A stretch of 64,000 nt of DNA from Alphaproteobacteria bacterium. GTDB lineage: Bacteria > Pseudomonadota > Alphaproteobacteria > CAAGCB01 > CAG-977. The stretch is taken from NCBI GenBank assembly GCA_900768875.1, contig CAAGEP010000006.1:1-64000 (forward strand), in the 5' to 3' direction. The translations under genes were made by a program, and so were the position numbers. Below are positions 7,330 through 16,258 of this stretch, piece after piece. Each line of letters begins with the position of its first letter. The stretch's first letter is position 1. The notes under the pieces were generated by a model. It worked only from the letters and a program-made list of their open reading frames with translations, was not told the DNA's origin and ran no database searches.

Positions 7330-8685
7330 ATGGAAAATCAAGCAAGTCAACCGGAATCCGTCAATCAGCGTTTGCGCGCCGCCGTGGGCGACGGCATGTT
7401 TGAAGCGTATCTGAAAATGATTCGTTTCGGCGGATACAAAGATGGAACGGTGATTTTGCTGTTGCCGACGAATTTCTTTTGTTCGTATGTGTCCCGCAAC
7501 TTTTCCAAACAAATCGAGCAGGCTTGGAAAGAGGAAGACCCCTCGGTTTCCGCGGTTAAATTTGAAGTCGGCATGCTTGCCGCTCCGGCCGCTCCTGCCG
7601 AAGCCGAACGTTCAGCCGTCGAAACGCACGTCGACATTCCGATGCCCGAAGAAAAAGTCCAGCAGATTTCCGCCGCGTTGGATCCACGCTATACGTTTGA
7701 TAATTTCATTGTCGGCGCGCCGAACGAATTTGCCTATGCCGCCGCGCGCAAAGTCGCCGAATCGCCCGTGATTTGTTTTAATCCGCTGTATTTGTATTCC
7801 GGCGCGGGACTGGGGAAAACGCACTTGATGCACTCCATCGCCTGGTATATCCGCGACCGCCAGCCGAACCGCAAGGTCGTGTATTTGTCCGCCGAACGCT
7901 TTATGCGCCAATTTGTCGGCGCTTTGCGGCACAAAGACACCTACGCGTTCAAAGAACAGTTCGGCGACGTCGACGTTTTGCTGATTGACGACGTGCAGTT
8001 TTTAATCGGCAAGGACGCGACGCAAATCGAATTCTTCCACGTCTTTAACGACCTCATCGGGCGGGGCAAGCAGATTGTTTTGTCGGCGGACAAACCGCCC
8101 GTCAATCTGGACGGTATCGAGGACCGCTTGAAAACGCGCTTGGGGTCGGGGATTGTCGCCGACATTCATCCGACGACGTACGAACTGCGCTTGGGCATTC
8201 TGGCAAGCAAGGCGGATAATCTCGGCGTTGCTTTTCCGCAGGAGGTTTTGGAGTTTCTGGCGGAAAAAATCACGTCCAGCGTACGCGAACTGGAAGGGGC
8301 TTTGCTGCGTGTCGCGGCGCATGTCCAGCTGATGGGCGGGGAAGTGACGCTGGAACGCGCGCGGGACATTTTGCGCGATATTCTGAACGTGTTTGAACGC
8401 AGTATCACGATTGACGAAATTCAGCAAAAAGTCGCCGAACACTATAACGTCCGCACCTCCGAACTGATGTCCAAACGCCGCGAACGATCGATTGCGCGAC
8501 CCAGACAGGTCGCGATGTATCTGGCGAAAGCGCTGACGACGAAATCTTTGCCCGACATCGGGCGCGCGTTCGACCGTGACCACACGACGGTCATTCACGC
8601 CGTCAAAACCATCGAGGATTTGCGCGAAAAAGACGCCGCTTTCCGCGACGAAACGGACGGGTTGCGCAGGGCTTTGTCGTTTTAA
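7330..8685 (+). CDS. dnaA: Chromosomal replication initiator protein DnaA
   Basis: 451 aa, the usual four-domain layout. Domain I covers about residues 8-75, followed by a short linker. The AAA+ domain has Walker A GAGLGKTH (residues 158-165) and Walker B LLIDDVQF (acidic pair 220-221). The C-terminal helix-turn-helix carries the DnaA signature DHTTVIHA (417-424). It binds DnaA boxes and opens the origin. One consensus box lies in its own leader. dnaN follows after 112 bases with its own promoter. Confidence 0.98.
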   Translation: MENQASQPESVNQRLRAAVGDGMFEAYLKMIRFGGYKDGTVILLLPTNFFCSYVSRNFSKQIEQAWKEEDPSVSAVKFEVGMLAAPAAPAEAERSAVETHVDIPMPEEKVQQISAALDPRYTFDNFIVGAPNEFAYAAARKVAESPVICFNPLYLYSGAGLGKTHLMHSIAWYIRDRQPNRKVVYLSAERFMRQFVGALRHKDTYAFKEQFGDVDVLLIDDVQFLIGKDATQIEFFHVFNDLIGRGKQIVLSADKPPVNLDGIEDRLKTRLGSGIVADIHPTTYELRLGILASKADNLGVAFPQEVLEFLAEKITSSVRELEGALLRVAAHVQLMGGEVTLERARDILRDILNVFERSITIDEIQQKVAEHYNVRTSELMSKRRERSIARPRQVAMYLAKALTTKSLPDIGRAFDRDHTTVIHAVKTIEDLREKDAAFRDETDGLRRALSF

Positions 8686-8745
8686 GCGAATCGGACGTTA
8701 ATTTCCGTTTTCGGACGATTTTTTTCTTTGGAAAATCGGGGTTTG

Positions 8746-8754
8746 TGGTATACT
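8746..8754 (+). promoter_or_regulatory. dnaN promoter, extended -10 type
   Basis: TGG directly followed by TATACT (8749-8754), 43 bases before the dnaN ATG, in the dnaA-dnaN gap. The -35 region is poor, consistent with an extended -10 element. Confidence 0.5.
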
Positions 8755-8797
8755 GACCCGAAATGATTTTCAACTTTTTTCAAGCGAGATTCAAACA

Positions 8798-9910
8798 ATG
8801 AAATTTACCATTGAACACAGTGCTTTATCCAACTCTTTGGCGCACGTTCAGAACGTCGTCGAACGGCGCAACACCAATCCGTTGCTGTCCAACGTGAAAA
8901 TCACGGCGACCAAGGACGGCATTTTGCTGAACGCCACGGATAACGAACTGGAAATCAGCGAAAAAGTCGCGGCGAAAGTCGACGAAGAAGGCATGATTAC
9001 CGCGCCCGCGCACAAGTTGTACGAAATCGTGCGCAAGCTGCCGTCGGGTTCCGAAATCGAATTCGTTTTGAATCCCGAAAACAATCAGCTGAAGCTGTCC
9101 GCGGGGCGTTCGCGTTTTTCTTTGGCGACCATGGCGGGCGAAGACTTCCCGTCCATCGCCGACGGCGACATGACCCATTCTTTCAAGCTTAAAGCGCAGG
9201 ATTTGCGCGATTTGATCGGGCGCACGTCCTTTGCCGTTTCGACCGAGGAAACCCGTTTTTACCTGAACGGCATTTTCCTGCACGAAGCGACCTCCAAGGA
9301 TGAAAAGATTTTGCGCGCGGTCGCGACCGACGGTCACCGCTTGGCGTGCGCGGAAGCCGTCCTGCCCGACGGCGCGTCGGGAATGCCCGGAATCATCATT
9401 CCGCGCAAGGCTATCGGCGAACTGGCGAAACTGCTGACCGAAGACGGCGATGTGGATATTGCTTTGTCAACGTACAAAATCCGTTTCACTATCGGCGATT
9501 TGATTCTGACGTCTTTGCTGATTGAGGGAACGTATCCCGACTATGAACGCGTGATTCCCGTCGATAACGACAAAATTCTGGAAATCGACGCGGTGGCTTT
9601 GACGACGGTTGTCGACCGCGTGTCCAGCTTGTCCGAAAAATCGCGCGCGGTGCGCTTGACGATTGCCAAAGACATGGTCACCGTTTCCGCCGCCAATGCC
9701 GAAGAAGGCAGCGCGCAGGACGAAGTCGAAGCCAAATACGACGGTCCGTCGATTGACGTCGGGTTCAACTACATGTACTTGGAAGACGTGCTGAAGCAAA
9801 TCAAGGGCGGATTGGTGCGCATGGCGTTTGCGGATTCCGCGTCGCCGACCGTGCTGACCGATTTGTCGGATCCCGCCGTGTTGTTTGTTTTGATGCCGAT
9901 GCGGGTGTAA
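8798..9910 (+). CDS. dnaN: DNA polymerase III beta subunit (sliding clamp)
   Basis: 370 aa. It forms the dimeric ring that tethers polymerase III and many repair enzymes to DNA. Family features: N-terminal VVERRNTNPLLSNVKI, the conserved ATDGHRLA near residue 180, VDRVSSLSEKSRAVRL in the third domain, and the C-terminal ending VLMPMRV typical of the clamp. Seven bases separate it from recF. Confidence 0.98.
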   Translation: MKFTIEHSALSNSLAHVQNVVERRNTNPLLSNVKITATKDGILLNATDNELEISEKVAAKVDEEGMITAPAHKLYEIVRKLPSGSEIEFVLNPENNQLKLSAGRSRFSLATMAGEDFPSIADGDMTHSFKLKAQDLRDLIGRTSFAVSTEETRFYLNGIFLHEATSKDEKILRAVATDGHRLACAEAVLPDGASGMPGIIIPRKAIGELAKLLTEDGDVDIALSTYKIRFTIGDLILTSLLIEGTYPDYERVIPVDNDKILEIDAVALTTVVDRVSSLSEKSRAVRLTIAKDMVTVSAANAEEGSAQDEVEAKYDGPSIDVGFNYMYLEDVLKQIKGGLVRMAFADSASPTVLTDLSDPAVLFVLMPMRV

Positions 9911-9917
9911 AGCCATT

Positions 9918-11141
9918 TTGACAGCCAACGAATTGATGTTTGCGCGATCGGGCGGGATTCCCTTTTCCCAAACGCTGCCGATGGATTCGGCGGCGTCCGT
10001 TCCCGCACGCGGCGTTTACGTTCGCAGGCTGACGGCGACGAATTTCCGCAATTACGATTATGTCCGCTTGGATTTGCCGGAATCTCCGATTGTTTTGACG
10101 GGGCGCAACGGCACGGGCAAAACCAATTTGATGGAAGCCGTGTCCTTTCTTGCCCCCGGAAAGGGAATGAGGCAGGCGCGGTTTTCCGATGTTTTGCCGA
10201 CAACGGGCGGGACAAGCTGGGCGGTGTCCGCCGTGCTGGAAAAGGGCGGCGAGGAAGTCGAAGTCGGAACGGCTTTTGAACCCGAAACGGGCAAGCGTTC
10301 CGAAAAGCGCAAGATTCACGTCAACGGCGCGGCGATTAAAAATCAAAACGGGTTGGACGACGTGTGCCAAGCCGTGTGGCTGACGCCCGCCATGGACAGG
10401 CTTTTTTCGGGCGATCCCGCGGGACGCCGCCGCTTTTGGGACAGGCTGGTGCAGGCTTTTTATCCCGAACACGCCCGCAGCTGCGCGGCGTATATGCAGG
10501 CTTTGCGGCAATGGAACGCTTTGCTGCGCGAAGGCAGAGCTGACGACGCATGGCTGACGGCTTTGGAAAAAACGCTGGCGAAATACGGGGCGAAAGCGTC
10601 GCTGGCGCGGCGCAACCTGTTGACCGTTTTGCAAAACGCGCCGAAAAATGACGATTTTCCGTCCGCCGAACTGGCGTTGACGGGCGGTTTGGAAGCGGAT
10701 TTGCGCGGAAAAACGGAGGATGAAGCCGCCGCTTTTATCGCCGATTGGTTCAAGCAGGCGCGCGGAACATGTGCCGAAACGGGCGTGGCGGGCGGAGTGC
10801 ATACGATTGATTTGGCGGCGGTTCACACGCAAAAAAATATGCCCGCGGCGTCGTGTTCGACGGGCGAACAGAAAGCTTTGCTGGTTGCCGTCCTGCTGTC
10901 GCATATTCGCGCTTTGGCGGCGGCGAAAGGAACACTTCCGCTGATTTTGTTCGACGAAGCCGCCGCGCATTTGGATTCCAAGCGGTTGGAAAAGCTGTTG
11001 GAACAGCTGAAAGATTTTAAAACTCAGGTCTGGGTGTCGGGAACGGACAATGCCGATTTCGACGCTTGGAAAGAAACGGCGCACTTTGTCGCCGTCGAAG
11101 ATTTGTTCAAAGGGGCGTCCGCTTTGGCGGCGGCCTCGTAA
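9918..11141 (+). CDS. recF: DNA replication and repair protein RecF
   Basis: An SMC-like ATPase that loads RecA at gaps together with RecOR. Walker A GRNGTGKT (residues 62-69 if the TTG at 9918 is used), signature CSTGEQKALLV, and Walker B LILFDEAAAHLDS. The recognisable RecF fold begins at VRRLTATNFRNYDYV near residue 34, so up to 30 residues of the annotated N-terminus are extra. Alternative ATG starts are 9936 and 9981, and none has a strong ribosome site. Tight spacing to dnaN and to gyrB (15 bases) indicates one operon. Confidence 0.93.
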   Translation: MTANELMFARSGGIPFSQTLPMDSAASVPARGVYVRRLTATNFRNYDYVRLDLPESPIVLTGRNGTGKTNLMEAVSFLAPGKGMRQARFSDVLPTTGGTSWAVSAVLEKGGEEVEVGTAFEPETGKRSEKRKIHVNGAAIKNQNGLDDVCQAVWLTPAMDRLFSGDPAGRRRFWDRLVQAFYPEHARSCAAYMQALRQWNALLREGRADDAWLTALEKTLAKYGAKASLARRNLLTVLQNAPKNDDFPSAELALTGGLEADLRGKTEDEAAAFIADWFKQARGTCAETGVAGGVHTIDLAAVHTQKNMPAASCSTGEQKALLVAVLLSHIRALAAAKGTLPLILFDEAAAHLDSKRLEKLLEQLKDFKTQVWVSGTDNADFDAWKETAHFVAVEDLFKGASALAAAS

Positions 11142-11156
11142 AAGGAAAGGTGGATT

Positions 11157-13586
11157 ATGACAGAAGAAACGCTCCATGCCGATTCGGAATACAACGCCGA
11201 ATCCATCAAGGTCTTGAAAGGATTGGACGCCGTCCGCAAACGTCCCGGAATGTATATCGGCGACACGGACGACGGAACGGGTCTGCACCACATGGTTTAC
11301 GAAGTGCTGGACAACGCGATTGACGAAGCGCTGGCGGGGTACTGCACGAAAACGGTGACAATCATCAATGCCGACGGTTCGGTTACGGTACGCGACAACG
11401 GGCGCGGAATTCCCACCGATTTGCACAAGGAAGAAGGCGTTTCCGCCGCCGAAGTCATTATGACCCAGCTGCATGCGGGCGGCAAGTTCGACCAGAATTC
11501 GTACAAGATTTCGGGCGGCTTGCACGGTGTCGGCGTGTCCGTCGTCAACGCGTTGTCGTCGCATTTGGAATTGCGCATCTGGCGCAACGGCAAGGAACAT
11601 TATATGCAGTTCAAAGACGGCGTGGCGGTTGCTCCGCTGAAGGTCGTCGGCGACGCCGTGCCCGCTGACAGAACGGGGACGGAAGTAACGTTTATGCCCT
11701 CGTCCGAGATTTTTACGCAAACGACGTTTGACTTTGACACGCTGGAACACCGCTTGCGCGAACTGGCGTTTTTGAATTCGGGCGTGCATCTGGTTTTGCG
11801 CGACGACCGTCCCGGAAAACCGCGCGAAGTCGAATTCTGCTACGAGGGCGGAATTGAAGAATTCGTCCGCTTTATCGACAGTTCAAAAGTCACGATTCAC
11901 GATCAGCCGATTACCATGTCGGGCGAAAAGAACGGAATCGTCGTCGAATTGTCGATGGAATGGACGGACGGCTATCACGAAACGACGCTGTGCTTTACGA
12001 ACAACATTCCTCAGCGCGACGGGGGCACGCACTTGGCGGGCTTGCGCGGCGCGTTGACCCGCACGATTAACGCCTACGCGCAGGAATCGGGCATGCTGAA
12101 AAAGGAAAAGGTCGAACTGTCGGGCGAAGATATGCGCGAAGGACTGACTTGCGTTTTGTCCGTCAAAGTCCCCGATCCGAAGTTTTCTTCGCAAACCAAA
12201 GACAAGCTGGTGTCATCGGAAGTCCGCCCCGTCGTCGAAAACATTGTCGGCGAAAAGCTGGAAAAATGGCTGGGCGAACACCCGACCGAAGCGCGCAAAA
12301 TCATCGGCAAAGTGGTGGAAGCCGCCGCCGCGCGCGAAGCCGCCCGCAAAGCCCGCGATTTGACGCGGCGCAAGGGCGTTTTGGATATGGCTTCCTTGCC
12401 GGGGAAACTGGCGGATTGTCAGGAACGCGATCCCGCTTTGTCCGAAATTTTCCTCGTCGAAGGGGACTCCGCGGGCGGGTCGGCGAAACAGGGACGCAAC
12501 CGCGCGACCCAAGCGATTCTGCCTTTGCGCGGTAAAATCCTGAACGTGGAGCGCGCGCGTTTCGACCGCATGCTGAACTCCGCCGAAATCGGCACGATGG
12601 TGACCGCGTTCGGCACGGGTATCGGACGCGACGATTTCAACGCCGACAAATGCCGCTATCACAAAATCATCATCATGACCGATGCTGACGTCGACGGCAG
12701 TCATATCCGCACTTTGCTGCTGACGTTTTTCTTCCGTCAAATGCCGGAGCTGATTGAACGCGGCTACATTTACATCGCTCAGCCGCCTTTGTACCGCGCC
12801 CGCCGCGGCAATTCGGACATCTATCTGAAAGACGAAGCCGCGATGGAAGACTATCTGATTGCCCAGTCCACGCAGGATTCCGTTCTGGTGCGCTGGGACG
12901 GCATGCAAATCGCGGGGGCGGAGCTGAAAAAAATGGCGGAAGAAGCCCGCTCCAGCCGTTATTTGATTGATACTTTGTCGCGTCAGGTGCCGTCGAAAAT
13001 CATCGAACAAATGGCGGTGCGCGGCTTGTTCGACCCCGACAAGTACGACGATGCCGGCAAAGCGCAGACTTGCGCCGCGGAAGTCGCCGCGCGTTTGGAC
13101 GAAATCGAACCCGAATACGAACGCGGCTGGAAAGGCGCGTTTGAAAACGGCGCTTTCGTATTTACCAGAACGCTGCGCGGCGTCACCGAACGCCATGTTG
13201 TCGATCAGAACATTCTGACCAGCGGCGAAGCGAAAAAGCTGAACGAAATCGCGGCTGATTTGCGCGATTGCTACATCAAAACCGCGATTTTCAAAACCAA
13301 AGACGCGGAATACAAAACCGTCGGTCCGATGTCGTTTTCGGATTTGATTGCCAAAGTCGGACGCAAAGGCGTTTCGATTCAGCGCTACAAAGGGCTGGGC
13401 GAAATGAACCCCGAACAGCTGTGGGAAACGACGATGGATCCGAATGTGCGTTCAATGCTGCAGGTGAAAATCGAACATATCGACCAAGCCGACGGCGTGT
13501 TTTCCATGCTGATGGGCGATGTCGTCGAACCGCGCCGCGACTTCATTCAAGACAACGCTTTGGAAGTCGCCAATCTGGATATTTAA
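11157..13586 (+). CDS. gyrB: DNA gyrase subunit B
   Basis: 809 aa ATPase subunit of gyrase. GHKL ATPase motifs: EVLDNAIDEALAGY, DNGRGIPTD and GGLHGVGVSVVNALS. TOPRIM domain: EGDSAGGSAKQGRNR starting at residue 435, and DADVDGSHI starting at 509 with the metal-binding DxD. The C-terminal GyrA-contact segment reads RYKGLGEMNPEQLWETTM. PLRGKILNVE marks the quinolone-pocket side of TOPRIM. A ribosome site AAAGGAAAGG precedes ATG 11157. A strong terminator follows directly. Confidence 0.98.
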   Translation: MTEETLHADSEYNAESIKVLKGLDAVRKRPGMYIGDTDDGTGLHHMVYEVLDNAIDEALAGYCTKTVTIINADGSVTVRDNGRGIPTDLHKEEGVSAAEVIMTQLHAGGKFDQNSYKISGGLHGVGVSVVNALSSHLELRIWRNGKEHYMQFKDGVAVAPLKVVGDAVPADRTGTEVTFMPSSEIFTQTTFDFDTLEHRLRELAFLNSGVHLVLRDDRPGKPREVEFCYEGGIEEFVRFIDSSKVTIHDQPITMSGEKNGIVVELSMEWTDGYHETTLCFTNNIPQRDGGTHLAGLRGALTRTINAYAQESGMLKKEKVELSGEDMREGLTCVLSVKVPDPKFSSQTKDKLVSSEVRPVVENIVGEKLEKWLGEHPTEARKIIGKVVEAAAAREAARKARDLTRRKGVLDMASLPGKLADCQERDPALSEIFLVEGDSAGGSAKQGRNRATQAILPLRGKILNVERARFDRMLNSAEIGTMVTAFGTGIGRDDFNADKCRYHKIIIMTDADVDGSHIRTLLLTFFFRQMPELIERGYIYIAQPPLYRARRGNSDIYLKDEAAMEDYLIAQSTQDSVLVRWDGMQIAGAELKKMAEEARSSRYLIDTLSRQVPSKIIEQMAVRGLFDPDKYDDAGKAQTCAAEVAARLDEIEPEYERGWKGAFENGAFVFTRTLRGVTERHVVDQNILTSGEAKKLNEIAADLRDCYIKTAIFKTKDAEYKTVGPMSFSDLIAKVGRKGVSIQRYKGLGEMNPEQLWETTMDPNVRSMLQVKIEHIDQADGVFSMLMGDVVEPRRDFIQDNALEVANLDI

Positions 13587-13595
13587 CCCAACAAA

Positions 13596-13624
13596 GGAAA
13601 GGCGGTTTCGCCTTTCCTTTTTTC
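13596..13624 (+). terminator. Terminator of the dnaN-recF-gyrB operon
   Basis: GGAAAGGCG (13596-13604), loop GTTT, CGCCTTTCC (13609-13617), then TTTTTTCTTT. Confidence 0.92.
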
Positions 13625-13647
13625 TTTAGTGCAAAAGGAATTCCCTT

Positions 13648-14418
13648 ATGAAAATCGGTGTTACGGGCTGTGCCGGCAGAATGGGCAAAATGTTGTGCCA
13701 AGCGGTGATTGAAGCGGGACTGGAACTGTCGGGCGGAACGGAACGCCCCGAATCCCCCGTTATCGGGCAGGAATTGGGCAAAGGCAAGGTCTTTGCCGAC
13801 ATCAAAGAGTTGTTCGCCGTATCCGACGCGGTGCTGGACTTTACCGCGCCCGCCGCGTCCGTCGCAAACGCCAAAGCCGCCGCCGAAACGGGCAAAGTGC
13901 TGGTCATCGGAACGACGGGCTTGACGGAAGCTCAGCGCGCCGAAGTCGCCAAAGCCGCCGAAAAAGCGCCGATTGTCCTTGCTCCGAATATGAGTGTCGG
14001 CGTCAATCTGCTGCAGGCTTTGGTCGAAAAAGTCGCTTCGATTCTCGATCCCGCGTATGACATCGAAATCGTTGAAATGCACCATCGCAACAAAGTGGAC
14101 GCGCCGTCGGGAACGGCGTTGGCTTTGGGCAAAGCGGCGGCGAAAGGGCGCGGCGAATCGCTGGACAAAGTGGCGTGCTATGAACGGCACGGCGTCATCG
14201 GCGCGCGTCCCGCGGGCGAAATCGGCTTTGCGACTTTGCGCGGCGGGGACGTTGTCGGCGATCATACGGTTATTTTCGCGGGAACGGGCGAACGAATCGA
14301 GCTGACGCACAAAGCGTCGTCCCGCGCGGTGTTCGCCAACGGGGCGGTGCGCGCCGCGCTGTGGGCGGCGGGACAAAAAGCGGGCTTGTATTCCATGCGC
14401 GACGTGCTGGGGTTTTAG
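13648..14418 (+). CDS. dapB: 4-hydroxy-tetrahydrodipicolinate reductase
   Basis: 256 aa enzyme of the diaminopimelate/lysine pathway. It reduces hydroxy-tetrahydrodipicolinate with NAD(P)H to supply peptidoglycan cross-links. The N-terminal nucleotide-binding loop reads GVTGCAGRMGK. The catalytic and substrate-binding block reads EIVEMHHRNKVDAPSGTA. Length is normal. ATG 13648 is preceded by AAAAGGAA. Confidence 0.96.
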   Translation: MKIGVTGCAGRMGKMLCQAVIEAGLELSGGTERPESPVIGQELGKGKVFADIKELFAVSDAVLDFTAPAASVANAKAAAETGKVLVIGTTGLTEAQRAEVAKAAEKAPIVLAPNMSVGVNLLQALVEKVASILDPAYDIEIVEMHHRNKVDAPSGTALALGKAAAKGRGESLDKVACYERHGVIGARPAGEIGFATLRGGDVVGDHTVIFAGTGERIELTHKASSRAVFANGAVRAALWAAGQKAGLYSMRDVLGF

Positions 14419-14466
14419 CCTTTTTGACAGATTGCTTTTTTCTCGGGACTGCTGTCTGATAAACGC

Positions 14467-15084
14467 ATGACTGATTTAAACGCTTTATTCAAATTGACTT
14501 ACGGGCTGTACGTTGTCGGCGTCAAAGACGGCGAAAAGTTCGGCGGATGCGTTGTCGATGCCGTGATGCAGACGACGGTCGAACCGCCGACGCTGGTGCT
14601 GTGTTGCGGAAAAACAACGCGCACGCACGAACTTTTGCTGGAAAACAAAGCTTTTTCGCTGTCGGTTCTGCCCGACGACGTTGACGGCTCAATCATCAAA
14701 AACTTCGGCTTTCAATCGGGGCGAACGGCTGACAAGTGGGCAAACGTCCCGTACCGATTGAAAAACGGACTGCCCGTTTTGAACGATATGGCGGCGTGGG
14801 TGGTCTGCAATATTACGGACACACGCGAACTGTCGACACATACTTTGTTTTTCTGCGCGATTGCGGACGCCGAAGACGGATTGAAAAAAGCGCTGAGCTA
14901 CACCGATTACAGAGAACGCAAAATGCAGGAGGGAAAAATGAAAGAATATCAATGGGTTTGCAAAGTGTGCGGCTATGTTTACGACGGGACCGTCCCGTTC
15001 GAGGACTTGCCCGACGATTATGTTTGTCCCGTGTGCGGCGTCGGCAAGGCGGAGTTTGAAAAAGTCGAAGTCAAAGAAAAATAG
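14467..15084 (+). CDS. Flavoprotein-rubredoxin fusion (high-molecular-weight rubredoxin type)
   Basis: 205 aa with two domains. Residues 1-155 form a flavin-reductase-like FMN-binding split barrel (LTYGLYVVGVKDG, a TTVEPPTLVL strand, ENKAFSLSVL). Residues 160-200 form a rubredoxin with the four iron ligands C165-x2-C168 and C187-x2-C190 (WVCKVCGYVYDG and VCPVCG). Proteins with this architecture are the Hrb type known from acetogens. There they pass electrons from NAD(P)H to diiron flavoproteins that detoxify oxygen or nitric oxide. This is unusual for an alphaproteobacterium and points to anaerobic life. No partner flavodiiron protein is in the window. Confidence 0.88.
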   Translation: MTDLNALFKLTYGLYVVGVKDGEKFGGCVVDAVMQTTVEPPTLVLCCGKTTRTHELLLENKAFSLSVLPDDVDGSIIKNFGFQSGRTADKWANVPYRLKNGLPVLNDMAAWVVCNITDTRELSTHTLFFCAIADAEDGLKKALSYTDYRERKMQEGKMKEYQWVCKVCGYVYDGTVPFEDLPDDYVCPVCGVGKAEFEKVEVKEK

Positions 15085-15097
15085 TTTCGACAAAATC

Positions 15098-15125
15098 TTG
15101 ACACTTTTTCGGAAAAGTTTACAAT
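15098..15125 (+). promoter_or_regulatory. Strong promoter of the 194-aa protein gene
   Basis: A perfect TTGACA (15098-15103), a 16-base spacer and TACAAT (15120-15125), followed 45 bases later by the gene start. Confidence 0.8.
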
Positions 15126-15170
15126 GATTCTCAAAGAACAAAGATTCGTTTTTAACGGGAGGTCTTGAAA

Positions 15171-15755
15171 ATGGCTCTGGCTTTGGAAAACAGCAAAGAA
15201 ACGTCCGAAAAAGAAAGCAAATCCGCGGCTTTGTTGAACAAATACCTGTCGACGGCGGTTAAGCTGACGCACGGCGAAACGATTATCGGCGCGCACAAAG
15301 CGACCAATGATTTGGTAAAGCGTTCGGGCTGGGACGAAATCAAACGCGAAGACGTCGAAGCCAAACGCGCCGAAGTCAAGGCGGAATTGAAAAACTATTC
15401 GTTCAAGGACAAGGTTTCCTATTTCGCGAACATCAAAGCCGGTGAACACGGTCGCGAAACGTACATCAAACTGGGCGTTTTGGCGACGGCGATGTCGGTT
15501 GCGCACGGTGTTTCGCCCGAAGCGGGCATGGCTGTCGGCTTGGCTGCCGCGGCATACGTCGGCGCGAAAATCGCCGCCAAGGAATACAGCACGCCCGAAA
15601 CGCCGAAACAGCTGTTTTCGACGGCTGATTATGCGGATTTGAAGCATACGCAAATGGCGTTGCGCAAACTGTCCCGCAAGCTGGAAAAGAAAGAAAACAA
15701 CGATATGATTCGCGCCGCGATGATTAAAGGCGTTGTTTATCCGATCGGCCGCTAA
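15171..15755 (+). CDS. Unknown protein with alanine/glycine-rich hydrophobic segment, 194 aa
   Basis: Not recognised. ATG 15171 is chosen because GGGAGG lies eight bases before it; a TTG two codons earlier is less likely. The sequence is lysine-rich and helical at both ends. A small-residue hydrophobic stretch between residues about 100 and 142 (VLATAMSVAHGV, AGMAVGLAAAAYVGAKIAA) could form a membrane hairpin. A near-consensus promoter and a strong terminator make it an independent, probably well expressed unit. Confidence 0.75.
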   Translation: MALALENSKETSEKESKSAALLNKYLSTAVKLTHGETIIGAHKATNDLVKRSGWDEIKREDVEAKRAEVKAELKNYSFKDKVSYFANIKAGEHGRETYIKLGVLATAMSVAHGVSPEAGMAVGLAAAAYVGAKIAAKEYSTPETPKQLFSTADYADLKHTQMALRKLSRKLEKKENNDMIRAAMIKGVVYPIGR

Positions 15756-15772
15756 GCAAGAAAGTGATTAAA

Positions 15773-15800
15773 AAAACGCCGATGTTTTCATCGGCGTTTT
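15773..15800 (+). terminator. Terminator after the 194-aa gene, probably bidirectional
   Basis: AAAACGCCGATG (15773-15784), a four-T loop, then CATCGGCGTTTT (15789-15800). T runs exist on both strands, so it can also end the minus-strand mutS-glnD-murJ transcript. Confidence 0.92.
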
Positions 15801-16258
15801 TATTTTTTCCGTAAAGCGGAAACGTCAGTATGAAAAGTATAACGGACGCACCGGCAAAACGCGGACAGGTTTTGAACGGAACAGCTTTGTCCTTTGAGCG
15901 TAAACGCTTCGATACAAAAAGCTTCCACGGTTAGCGCGTACGATTCAACCAGTCTGTTGGCGCGGATTTTTCCGTTTTCAAAATAAGATTCGGGCAAAAA
16001 GGGCTTCAATTCCGCATCGGGGACGGTGAATTGCGTTCTGGAAACGCTTTTTTGCGATAAATCCGCCGTTATCGGAAGTTTTTGAGAGATTATGTATTCT
16101 TTCAGCGCGCGGTCAATGCGTTTGGTTTGCTCTGCAACCGTGCGGCGTTCGACTTCGGCGATTTGGCGCGCCCTTTGCCGCATCAGCATCGGGGCGGTCA
16201 TCGCCATAATCGCCAGCACGGCAAGCACTTGAAACATCAACGTTCCGCGTTCGGTCAT
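15800..16258 (-). CDS. Pilin-like membrane protein with an N-terminal hydrophobic helix
   Basis: 152 aa starting at ATG 16258, which overlaps the murJ stop (ATGA). The N-terminus reads MTERGTLMFQVLAVLAIMAM: a short basic leader ending in Gly, then a long hydrophobic helix, as in type IV pilins and pseudopilins. However, the residue five positions after the Gly is Gln rather than the usual Glu. The rest is a charged helix (AEVERRTVAEQTKRID) and a C-terminal region with four cysteines (FCIEAF, QSC, FCRC). Function unknown; a membrane-anchored protein translated together with the lipid II flippase is the safe reading. Confidence 0.65.
   Translation of the reverse strand: MTERGTLMFQVLAVLAIMAMTAPMLMRQRARQIAEVERRTVAEQTKRIDRALKEYIISQKLPITADLSQKSVSRTQFTVPDAELKPFLPESYFENGKIRANRLVESYALTVEAFCIEAFTLKGQSCSVQNLSAFCRCVRYTFHTDVSALRKK

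Noticed and set aside
14424..14460. Promoter for the flavoprotein-rubredoxin gene
   Set aside because: TTGACA at 14424-14429 is perfect, but no acceptable -10 box lies 16-18 bases downstream.
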